Source: DASVUC01 sp038237225 (GTDB lineage Bacteria > Planctomycetota > Phycisphaerae > Tepidisphaerales > Tepidisphaeraceae). From it: DNA of 64,000 nt. Below the pieces are notes generated by a model. That model worked only from the letters and a program-made list of their open reading frames with translations, searched no databases and was not told the origin of the DNA. The position numbers were made by a program, and so were the translations under genes. Positions 1 through 6,974 of this stretch are shown here, piece after piece; within the stretch, counting starts at the first letter, position 1; each line of letters opens with the position of its first letter. The stretch covers positions 62,001-126,000 of the forward strand of contig JBBRYX010000009.1 of NCBI GenBank assembly GCA_038237225.1, in the 5' to 3' direction.

Positions 1-210
1 CACAAAAGACCAAACATTCCGCCGCGGATAATGCTCGAACAAATAAGGATGCCGAGTCTTCTCCGCATGGATCAACTCATCCCAGGTAAACGAAAACCCA
101 CACTCCGGACACCGCGGCTCCTGCAAACCCCGCAAGTTGTAATCACACAACGGACACAACAGATCCTTCGCCCCATGCTCCGCCGTATGCTCAATCGCCG
201 CAGCTTCCAT
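1..210 (-). CDS. Zinc-ribbon protein, N-terminal part (runs off the window)
   Basis: The minus strand is open from an ATG at 208-210 to the window edge, giving 70 residues without a stop. The product starts MEAAAIEHTAEHG and carries two CxxC knuckles, CPLCDYNLRGL (about residues 24-34) and CPECGF (about 39-44). This spacing is the short zinc ribbon seen at the N-terminus of many planctomycete proteins that continue into membrane segments. The rest of the gene, and so the function, lies outside the window. The gene is transcribed away from nuoB, and a half-copy of the GGCATGGGCGTCTCGCCC repeat sits just upstream. The ribbon is clear; the overall family is unknown. Confidence 0.75.
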   Translation of the reverse strand, partial: MEAAAIEHTAEHGAKDLLCPLCDYNLRGLQEPRCPECGFSFTWDELIHAEKTRHPYLFEHYPRRNVWSFV

Positions 211-230
211 TACAGTTCGCCTTCCAAGCG

Positions 231-251
231 TGGCATGGGCGTCTCGCCCAG
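231..251. repeat. Half copy of the GGCATGGGCGTCTCGCCC repeat
   Basis: GGCATGGGCGTCTCGCCCA matches one arm of the full hairpin at 36351-36407 and the half copy at 53671-53693. It lies in the gap between the divergent zinc-ribbon gene and nuoB. Confidence 0.7.
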
Positions 252-275
252 GTTTTCTTTCCAAGTAACCTTCTC

Positions 276-306
276 TTGCCCCAACACCGGACATTCGTAC
301 TATAAT
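276..306 (+). promoter_or_regulatory. Probable sigma-70 promoter of nuoB
   Basis: A perfect TATAAT at 301-306 is preceded by TTGCCC at 276-281 with a 19-base spacer. The ATG of nuoB is 38 bases downstream of the -10 box. The -10 is convincing; the -35 is a weaker match with a slightly long spacer. Confidence 0.55.
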
Positions 307-344
307 TTCACAAAGTAGCCGTCCATCTTATTTGAAGCCAAACC

Positions 345-911
345 ATGCTCGATCCCCTACAACTCCCCGACAACGTCCTCACCCTTCAGCTCAAGAAGGT
401 CGTCAACTGGGCCCGCAGGTCTTCCCTCTGGCCAATGCCCTTCGCAACCGCATGCTGCGGCATCGAACTCATGGCCACCGCTTCCAGCCGTTTCGACCTT
501 GCCCGCTTCGGCGCCGAGGCCATGCGCTTCAGCCCCCGCCAGTCCGATCTCATGATCGTCGCCGGCCGCGTCACCATCAAGATGATGCCCGTCCTCCAGC
601 ACATCTATCAGCAGATGACCGAACCCAAATGGGTCATCTCCATGGGCGCCTGCGCCAGCACGGGCGGTGTATTCGACTGCTACGCGACCATCCAGGGCAT
701 CGACCAGTTCATGCCCGTCGATGTCTATGTCCCCGGCTGCCCCCCGCGTCCGGAAACCCTCATCGAAGGCATCATGGCCATCCAGAATATCATCGACCAG
801 GAAGGCCTACCCCCCGCCGGCAAACGCCGCCCCCTGCAACTCGCGATCGAACCCAGCTACAAGCCCGCCCCCCAACCCATCCCCATCACCCTCGGCGGCT
901 CGCCGCTGTAA
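345..911 (+). CDS. nuoB: NADH-quinone oxidoreductase subunit B
   Basis: A 188-residue protein of the NuoB/PSST family, the complex I subunit that holds iron-sulfur cluster N2 and passes electrons to quinone. The four expected cysteines are present: the tandem pair in ATACCGIE (C37, C38), C103 in SMGACAS and C132 in VPGCPPRPE. The length is normal and the C-terminal 30 residues are proline-rich. A TATAAT box lies 38 bases upstream. The gene stands alone: no nuoA or nuoC flanks it, and the next gene is convergent. It is therefore either a dispersed single-gene locus or a member of a split nuo set encoded elsewhere. The identification is secure. Confidence 0.93.
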   Translation: MLDPLQLPDNVLTLQLKKVVNWARRSSLWPMPFATACCGIELMATASSRFDLARFGAEAMRFSPRQSDLMIVAGRVTIKMMPVLQHIYQQMTEPKWVISMGACASTGGVFDCYATIQGIDQFMPVDVYVPGCPPRPETLIEGIMAIQNIIDQEGLPPAGKRRPLQLAIEPSYKPAPQPIPITLGGSPL

Positions 912-956
912 CCACCCGACCTCAAATGGCCCGTGGCGGCTCCGACTCCCCCCTGA

Positions 957-1613
957 TCACTCCTGCATATCATGCGGCGTTGCCACAGGTTTGGATTCGG
1001 CCGAGCCCCGCTCGCGCAGGTAAACCGATAGATAAACCATCGCCGCCAACGACAGAAACTCGCTCTGCCAGTTCTGAAACGATTCAAACCAGAACGTGCT
1101 CGAGACCAGGTATTGCGCCACGGTCATGGGCGGCTCGCCATGCGCCCGCCTTTCCTCCGAGTGCTCCCTGGCTCCTCCCCAGGCGTGGACGATGATGCTG
1201 AGCAGGAACAGCAGCCCGAACGCAATGCTCAACGAGTGAGAATACACCCTCAGGGCGATGCCGCCCTTGCGAACCGGCCACGGTGCTCTGACGGAGTCTT
1301 TGTGATTGGCCGGATGCTCATCGACAGCTTCCTCATCCGCTGACCTGGACTCGGGAGATCCCTTCTGGATCAGGAAGACCGTCAGCACGACGAACATGCA
1401 CATCTGGAGAAACTCGCTCTCCCAATTCTCTGCCGTGGCTTCCCAAAAATGCCCGGTCGCGAAGTAGCCGAGAAACGACACCGCCGGCTGATGGTGCTCG
1501 CGCTGATCGTTATTATGCGCTTGCCAACCTGACAGCACCTGGCCAAACAGGGTGAGGATGAACATGACCAGCAGAACGAGCGTCAGACCGTTGTCGTGAA
1601 GAATGCGTTTCAT
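957..1613 (-). CDS. DUF6766-like membrane protein
   Basis: A protein of about 218 residues starting MKRILHDNGLTLVLLVMF. It has four predicted membrane segments in two similar halves. Each half has an NNDQREH- or REHSEER-type loop, a hydrophobic stretch and a W-x-SEFL motif (ENWESEFLQM and QNWQSEFLSL), which suggests internal duplication. This pattern matches the DUF6766 family as I remember it; the biochemical role is unknown. The ATG at 1611-1613 is chosen over an upstream GTG at 1652 because the conserved N-terminus begins there. It is convergent with nuoB and divergent from the TPR glycosyltransferase gene. Confidence 0.7.
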   Translation of the reverse strand: MKRILHDNGLTLVLLVMFILTLFGQVLSGWQAHNNDQREHHQPAVSFLGYFATGHFWEATAENWESEFLQMCMFVVLTVFLIQKGSPESRSADEEAVDEHPANHKDSVRAPWPVRKGGIALRVYSHSLSIAFGLLFLLSIIVHAWGGAREHSEERRAHGEPPMTVAQYLVSSTFWFESFQNWQSEFLSLAAMVYLSVYLRERGSAESKPVATPHDMQE

Positions 1614-1678
1614 AACACGCCTGCCGACAAAACGCGTGCCAGCAGTCACCACTGGGTCAGCCAGACGTTTTAGTCATC

Positions 1679-3937
1679 GTGCTGGACTTGGCGACACCAG
1701 ACTCCCACAATCGCCGGACTGTGAACGAAGCCAATCTTCTCGAGCGCGCCGTTGCCGCTCATCAACAGAACAATCTGATTGATGCCGAGCCGCTTTATCG
1801 GCAGGTCCTGGCAGAGGATCCCGACAATATTGACGCCCATCACCTCCTCGGGCTCCTGCTCCACCAATCGAACCGCAATGTGGACGCGCTGGAACTACTG
1901 ACCCACGCAGTCGCGCTTGATCATGAAATCCCCGAACTTCACAACGTGCTGGGGCTCGTCCAGGCGCGGCTGCAACAACCCGAAGCTGCATTGGATTCCT
2001 TTCAACGCGCGCTCGAACTCGATCCAGCGTTCCCCGATGCGCTGACTAATCTTTCAGCAATGCTGCAATCGCAGGGACACCCCCAGCGGGCGTTGGAGGC
2101 AGTTCGCAACGCTGTCGCGCGTGCGCCGGACGACCCCAATGTCCATCGCATGCTCGGTCGATTCCTCCAGACGGAGAATCGCCATGCCGACGCCATCGAG
2201 CCGCTGCGCCGATCGATTTCGCTGGAACCGGGTCATGTTGAAACTCACATGCTGCTCGGACTTGCATGCCTTGCGGTGCGTGATTTTCACGCCGCCGGCC
2301 AGGCCTTCATGACTCTCATCCACCTCCAACCGGGCAACCCGCATGCCCACTACCACCTTGCCCTCGCCTATGACCGCCTCGGCGACGCCGACGCCGCCGC
2401 CAAGGGCTACCTGCGCGCGATCGAGCTCCAGCCCGACTACGTCGAAGCCCACAACAACCTCGGCGTCATCTACCACTACCAGCGCCGCATCGGCGATGCG
2501 CTCCAGCACCACCAGGCCGCCATCGCCGCCCGCCCCACGCACGCCAACGCCCAGGCCAACGTCGGCTGGGACTATTGGGCCCTCGGCCTCGTCAAAAAAG
2601 CCATCACCTATTACCGAAAAGCCCTCGAGCTCGACCCCGCCGATTACCTCACCCACAGCAACATGCTGATGGCCCTGCATTATCTCGAAGAATACTCGCC
2701 CGAGCAGATCTTCCAGGAGCACGTTCGCTGGGCCGACCAACACGCCAAGTCGTACTACCCAACAAACCCCCCGCATCTTTCCTCCGCACTGGTTACTCGT
2801 CACTCAGCAATCCGCACTCGCCTGAAGATCGGCTACCTCTCCAGCAACTTCCGCGAGCACGCCGTCTCCATCTTCTTCGAACCCATCATCCGAAATCACG
2901 ACCACGCGCACTTCGAGATCGTCTGCTATTCCGATGTGCCCAGTCCCGATGCCGTCACCGCGCGCATCCAGAATCACACCGACCACTGGCACGACACCAC
3001 GCGCCTCACCGACGACGAGCTCGACGCCCTCATCCGCTCCCACAGCATCGACATTCTCGTCGATCTCAACGGCCACATCGCCGACAACCGCCTGCTGGTC
3101 TTCGCCCGCAAACCCGCGCCGATCCAGGTCACCTACCTCGGCTACCCCGACACCACCGGCCTCGCCACCATGGATTACCGCCTCACCGATGCCTGGCAGG
3201 ATCCCCTCCCGCCTTCTCCCTCGCCCGGTCCTCCGGGAGAGGGTAGGGGTGAGGGTTCTCCTCGCACCACCGAAACCCTCATTCGCCTCCCCAACACCGC
3301 CTGGACCTACGACCCCTGGTCCGAGATCCCCATCCCCGATCCCCCCTCCCTGTCCAACAACTTCCTCACCTTCGGCTCCCTCAACAACCTCGCCAAAATC
3401 TCCCCGGAAATGCTCAAGCTCTGGTCCCAGATCCTCGCTCGTCTCCCGAATTCCCAGATGGCCCTCCTCGTCCACAACGACCGCTTCGCGGAGGACTACT
3501 TCACCAAAAGCTTCGCCGCGCACGGGATCGGACGGGACCGTCTCCAGTTCCATACCCACCGCCCCCACCTCGAATATCTAAACCTCTTCTCCACCCTCGA
3601 CATCGCCCTCGACACATTTCCCTACAACGGTCACACCACCACCCTCAACGCGTTGTGGATGGGCGTGCCCGTAGTCACGCTCGCGGGGCAAAATCACGTC
3701 GCCCGCGCCGGCCTCGGCGTCCTTTCAACCATCGGCGCCGCAGAGCTGATCGCGCACACCCGGGACGCTTACACGCACATCGCCGTTTCGCTCGCGAGCG
3801 ATCCTGATCGGCTCACCCGTTATCGCCGCTCGCTCCGGGACAGAATGAAGTCCTCCCCCCTTTTCGATTCCCCCCTGTTCACGCGCAACCTCGAGCACGA
3901 ATACCAAAAGATGTGGACGCGCCGCCATGCGACGTGA
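1679..3937 (+). CDS. TPR protein with O-GlcNAc transferase (SPINDLY-like) domain
   Basis: About 752 residues. Residues 15-350 are tandem tetratricopeptide repeats, including LDSFQRALELDPAFPDAL and AYDRLGDADAAAKGYLRAI. From about residue 380 a GT41-type catalytic region follows: RLKIGYLSSNFREHAV, IDILVDLNGHIADNR, VTYLGYPDTTGL, NTFPYNGHTTT-like LDTFPYNGHTTT and LWMGVPVVTLAG. Such enzymes transfer sugars from UDP-sugars to proteins or glycans; the acceptor here is unknown. The gene begins with GTG at 1679, and a second GTG at 1721 is an equally plausible start. Residues 512-527 (PSPSPGPPGEGRGEG) are not part of the family fold. They are the translation of an interspersed palindromic repeat inserted in frame. 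Confidence 0.85.
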   Translation: MLDLATPDSHNRRTVNEANLLERAVAAHQQNNLIDAEPLYRQVLAEDPDNIDAHHLLGLLLHQSNRNVDALELLTHAVALDHEIPELHNVLGLVQARLQQPEAALDSFQRALELDPAFPDALTNLSAMLQSQGHPQRALEAVRNAVARAPDDPNVHRMLGRFLQTENRHADAIEPLRRSISLEPGHVETHMLLGLACLAVRDFHAAGQAFMTLIHLQPGNPHAHYHLALAYDRLGDADAAAKGYLRAIELQPDYVEAHNNLGVIYHYQRRIGDALQHHQAAIAARPTHANAQANVGWDYWALGLVKKAITYYRKALELDPADYLTHSNMLMALHYLEEYSPEQIFQEHVRWADQHAKSYYPTNPPHLSSALVTRHSAIRTRLKIGYLSSNFREHAVSIFFEPIIRNHDHAHFEIVCYSDVPSPDAVTARIQNHTDHWHDTTRLTDDELDALIRSHSIDILVDLNGHIADNRLLVFARKPAPIQVTYLGYPDTTGLATMDYRLTDAWQDPLPPSPSPGPPGEGRGEGSPRTTETLIRLPNTAWTYDPWSEIPIPDPPSLSNNFLTFGSLNNLAKISPEMLKLWSQILARLPNSQMALLVHNDRFAEDYFTKSFAAHGIGRDRLQFHTHRPHLEYLNLFSTLDIALDTFPYNGHTTTLNALWMGVPVVTLAGQNHVARAGLGVLSTIGAAELIAHTRDAYTHIAVSLASDPDRLTRYRRSLRDRMKSSPLFDSPLFTRNLEHEYQKMWTRRHAT
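3218..3255. repeat. In-frame copy of the CCCTCGCCCGG palindromic repeat
   Basis: CCCTCGCCCGG (3218-3228), loop TCCT, CCGGGAGAGGG (3233-3243), followed by TAGGGGTGAGGG. The 26-base core differs by a single loop base from 51923-51948 upstream of infB. Here it lies inside the glycosyltransferase reading frame and adds a Pro/Gly/Glu-rich insert. Confidence 0.9.
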
Positions 3938-3996
3938 TAATTGATGCGTCGCTATCTCCAGTCAGCGGCGATAACGATGGACGCAATCGAGTTCCT

Positions 3997-4623
3997 ATGC
4001 CTTTCACGTATCCTCTAATGCTCGACATCTCCACCCGCCCGATCGTCATCATCGGAGGCGGAAACGTCGCCATCCGAAAAACCAAAACGCTTCTGGAATC
4101 CGGCGCCACGCAAATCCGCGTCGTCGCCCCCAACGTCTCGGATAAAATACCGCAAAGCGTGCAGCTCATTCGAGAGAACTATCAACCCCATCACCTCGAC
4201 AACGCCAGCCTCGTTTTTGCCGCCACTGACTCTCCTGATGTCAACCAGCAGATCGTCACTGATGCCCAGGCTCGAAACCTCCTCGTCTGCCGCGCCGATG
4301 CCACCGAAGATTCAGCAGGCGACTTCTCCACCCCCGCCATCCTCCGCAAGGGCCAAGTCACCGTCACCATCGCCGCCGGCTCCCCCGCTCTCTCCGCGCT
4401 AATCCGCGATCAACTCGCCAACCTCTGGGACCGCCGCTGGAGCGCCATGGCCCAAGCCATGGAATCGTTTCGCCCCCAGATCCTCGCTTCCTCCCTGCGC
4501 CCCGACGAGCGCACGCAGATTTTCAGAGAACTTGCCACCCAGGAGGCCCTCGACATCCTCGAAGCAACGGGCCTCGCGGGTTTGCAAAGCTGGTTGAGCA
4601 ACCGACACCCCGAAGTACAGTAA
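3997..4623 (+). CDS. Precorrin-2 dehydrogenase / siroheme synthase N-terminal domain protein
   Basis: A 208-residue protein like Met8p or the N-terminal half of CysG. These enzymes oxidise precorrin-2 with NAD+ and often also insert iron to make siroheme. The Rossmann motif IIGGGNVAIRKTKTLLESGA lies at about residues 15-34, and ATDSPDVNQQI contains the conserved Asp region. No methyltransferase (CysG C-terminal) domain follows, so this is a stand-alone protein. The ATG at 3997 is chosen because MPFTYPLMLDISTRP matches family N-termini; an upstream in-frame ATG at 3913 would overlap the previous gene. It precedes the ccsA/hemX-like gene and hemA, forming a small tetrapyrrole group. The stop TAA abuts a repeat. 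Confidence 0.85.
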   Translation: MPFTYPLMLDISTRPIVIIGGGNVAIRKTKTLLESGATQIRVVAPNVSDKIPQSVQLIRENYQPHHLDNASLVFAATDSPDVNQQIVTDAQARNLLVCRADATEDSAGDFSTPAILRKGQVTVTIAAGSPALSALIRDQLANLWDRRWSAMAQAMESFRPQILASSLRPDERTQIFRELATQEALDILEATGLAGLQSWLSNRHPEVQ

Positions 4624-4811
4624 TTCCGAAATCCGAAGCACGAAATCCGAAACAAATTCAAAGAAGCCGTCAGCTATCAGCCAGAAAGATCCCGATCAAC
4701 CTGGCTGATAGCTGATACCTGATACCTACCGGCTGATAGCTGATACCTGACGGCTGACATCTGATCGCTCCTATGAATTTCTTTCGGATTTCCTGCTTCG
4801 GATTTCATCCC
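4622..4811. repeat. Compound intergenic repeat (CGAAATCCGA arms, GCTGATAGCTGATACC core)
   Basis: The left arm ATTCCGAAATCCGAAGCACG (4622-4641) is echoed in reverse by TTTCGGATTTC and TTCGGATTTCATCC at 4785-4810. Between them GCTATCAGCC is followed by several copies of GCTGATAGCTGATACC in opposite orientation. The left arm starts on the stop codon of the siroheme gene. The unit spacing is irregular, so it is not a CRISPR array. The rest of the gap to 4843 holds only a TACAAT box at 4826-4831, 11 bases before the next ATG. Confidence 0.75.
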
Positions 4812-4842
4812 TAAACCCCTCCCCCTACAATAGACAACCAAC

Positions 4843-5646
4843 ATGCCTCCCACCCCCGGCCAACTCGCGCTGCTCATCCTCGCGATCCTCCTGTACACCG
4901 CCGGAGGCATCCTCTCCATCACGCGCGCCTGGACCGATCGCCGATCCATTCACAAAATCAGCCGCAGCCTCCTCGGCTCCGGTATCGTCGCATCGCTCGG
5001 TGTCATTATCTGGCACGCCCTCTCGCGCCATTCCTGGCTCCCGATCGAAGACAACTTCGACGCCCTCGTCTGGCTCGCCACCCTCCTCGCCATCTTCACC
5101 CTCTACGTCCACCACAACCGACCCCTCGCCGGCCTCGATTGGTTCGTCATGCCCATCGTCCTCTTCCTCCTGATCGCAAGCGCCTTCGTCGGCAAGACCG
5201 AATACCGCACCTACGTCACCAGCACCTGGAGCTGGTTCCATCGCGTCACCATCTTCGGTGGCGTGATCGGCTTCGCCATTGCCGGCGCCAGCGGCGCCAT
5301 GTATGTCCTGACCAGCCGGCGCCTCCGCCACAAAGCGCCCGTCAGCCCATTCTTCGGATCGCTCGAGCGCACCGAGCATCTCACCATGACCGCTGTCACC
5401 CTCGGCTTCGCCATGCTCACGCTCGGTCTCATCACCGGTGGCATCCTCGTCCTCAACAAACCCGGACACACGCCACTTGTGCTCACGCTTGCCGCCTTGA
5501 TCTGGCTCATCTACGCCGTCATCCTCCACGCCCCCATCAACCCCAGCTTCCGCGGCAGAAAGGTCGCCGTCCTCTCCATGCTCGGCTTCGTGCTTATGCT
5601 CGGCGTCATCGTCACCGTCCTCCTGCTGCCCGGAGGATCGCGCTAA
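4843..5646 (+). CDS. CcsA/HemX-family cytochrome c assembly membrane protein
   Basis: A 267-residue, eight-segment membrane protein. It begins PTPGQLALLILAILLYTAGG and contains IWHALSRHSW, WLATLLAIFTLY and TWSWFHRVTIFGG, typical of the CcsA/HemX/YpjD group. Members work in cytochrome c maturation or influence glutamyl-tRNA reductase levels. I do not see the full tryptophan-rich WWD motif of a true heme-handling CcsA. Together with the position directly before hemA (the stop TAA overlaps the hemA ATG by one base in TAATG), that favours a HemX-like role. The TACAAT at 4826-4831 may be its -10 box. The family is clear; the exact job is not. Confidence 0.8.
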   Translation: MPPTPGQLALLILAILLYTAGGILSITRAWTDRRSIHKISRSLLGSGIVASLGVIIWHALSRHSWLPIEDNFDALVWLATLLAIFTLYVHHNRPLAGLDWFVMPIVLFLLIASAFVGKTEYRTYVTSTWSWFHRVTIFGGVIGFAIAGASGAMYVLTSRRLRHKAPVSPFFGSLERTEHLTMTAVTLGFAMLTLGLITGGILVLNKPGHTPLVLTLAALIWLIYAVILHAPINPSFRGRKVAVLSMLGFVLMLGVIVTVLLLPGGSR

Positions 5647-6974
5647 TGCAGCGCCTCCTCCTCCTTGGACTCAACCACGCCACCGCACCCCTCGAAGTGC
5701 GCGAGCGCCTCGCGTTCACCAACGACCAGCGCCAAGCCGCCCTCCTCGCACTGAAAGAAAAATTCCCCGAATCCGAAGCCGTCCTGCTCTCCACCTGCAA
5801 CCGCGTCGAGCTCTACATCTCGCGCCCCATTCATGCCCACCCGCGACCCGAGGACCTGATCCAATTCCTCGCCACGCTCAAGAGCATCCCCGCGGCCTCC
5901 TTCCAATCCCACCTCTACCAAAAGGCCGAGCGCGAAGTCATCGAACACCTCTTCTCCGTCACCAGCTCCCTCAACTCCATGGTCGTCGGAGAAACCCAAA
6001 TCCTCGGCCAAGTCCGCGAAGCCTACGAATTCGCCCAGGCCCTCAACCTCGCCGGGCCCGCCCTCAACCCGCTCTTCCAACGCGCCATCGCCGTCGGCAA
6101 AGAGGTCATGACCGACACCCCCATCGCCGAAGGCAGAATCTCCGTCGCCTCAGTCGCCGTCGACTGCGCCAAAACAATTTTCGACCACTTCACCGACAAA
6201 ACCGTCCTCACCATCGGTGCCGGCAAGATGGCCGCGCTCGTGCTCCAGGGATTCGCCCAGCTCAACCCCAAGCGCCTGCTCATCGCCAATCGCGACCCGA
6301 TCAAGGCCCAATCCCTTGCCGCCCGCCACAACAGCCAGCCTGCTCCGTTCGAGAAGCTGGATGATCATCTCATCACCGCCGACATCGTCATCTCGTCAAC
6401 GTCATCACAGAACCCCGTCATCACCCGTCAGCGGTTCGAATCGTTATTGAAGCAGCGCCGCTACCGTCCGATCTTCTTCATCGACATCGCCCTGCCGCGC
6501 GACATCGAACCTGCCGTTGGAAAACTCGAGAACGTCTATCTCTACAACCTCGACGATCTTCAGAACGTCATCTCCAACACCCGCTCCGAACGCTCCACCG
6601 CGGTGGACAGCGCACAGAAGATCGTGAACGAACACGTCGAAAAATATCTCGCCTGGACAAGGGCCCGCGAGATGGGACCGCTCATCGACAGTCTCTACAA
6701 AAAACACCACGATCTGGCGAAAGAAGAATTAGACCGCACCCTCGGCAAACTAACCTCGCTCACCCCCGACGACCGCGCCCACCTCGAAGAGCTCACCCGC
6801 CGGATCGTCAACAAGCTCCTCCACGACCCCATCAAAGCCCTGCGCGATTCCAACGCCGGTCACGCGCAAAACATCCCCTACCTCCACGCACTCGAAAAGC
6901 TCTTCCAACTCGTCCCCCGCTCCCCAAGCGCCTCCGATACTCCCCAAGAGACCGAAGATGGCGCGAAAGACTAA
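5646..6974 (+). CDS. hemA: Glutamyl-tRNA reductase
   Basis: 442 residues. This enzyme reduces glutamyl-tRNA(Glu) to glutamate-1-semialdehyde, the first committed step of C5-pathway heme synthesis. The N-terminal catalytic domain has GLNHATAPLEVRERLAF and STCNRVELY with the nucleophilic Cys at residue 51. MVVGETQILGQVREAY and a Rossmann segment TIGAGKMAALV follow, then the C-terminal dimerisation helices. The ATG at 5646 overlaps the preceding stop by one base, so translation is probably coupled. The 3' end overlaps the next gene by 17 bases. The reading frame is open far upstream of 5646, but that part is only the antisense-like second frame of the ccsA gene. Confidence 0.95.
   Translation: MQRLLLLGLNHATAPLEVRERLAFTNDQRQAALLALKEKFPESEAVLLSTCNRVELYISRPIHAHPRPEDLIQFLATLKSIPAASFQSHLYQKAEREVIEHLFSVTSSLNSMVVGETQILGQVREAYEFAQALNLAGPALNPLFQRAIAVGKEVMTDTPIAEGRISVASVAVDCAKTIFDHFTDKTVLTIGAGKMAALVLQGFAQLNPKRLLIANRDPIKAQSLAARHNSQPAPFEKLDDHLITADIVISSTSSQNPVITRQRFESLLKQRRYRPIFFIDIALPRDIEPAVGKLENVYLYNLDDLQNVISNTRSERSTAVDSAQKIVNEHVEKYLAWTRAREMGPLIDSLYKKHHDLAKEELDRTLGKLTSLTPDDRAHLEELTRRIVNKLLHDPIKALRDSNAGHAQNIPYLHALEKLFQLVPRSPSASDTPQETEDGAKD

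Noticed and set aside
3211..3260. Collagen-like or proline-rich linker domain in the TPR glycosyltransferase
   Set aside because: The residues are the translation of a palindromic repeat that also occurs in a non-coding gap near 51.9 kb.
4672..4762. Possible small CRISPR array (repeated GCTGATAGCTGATACC)
   Set aside because: Units are short, adjacent and irregular, with no spacers of constant length and no cas genes.
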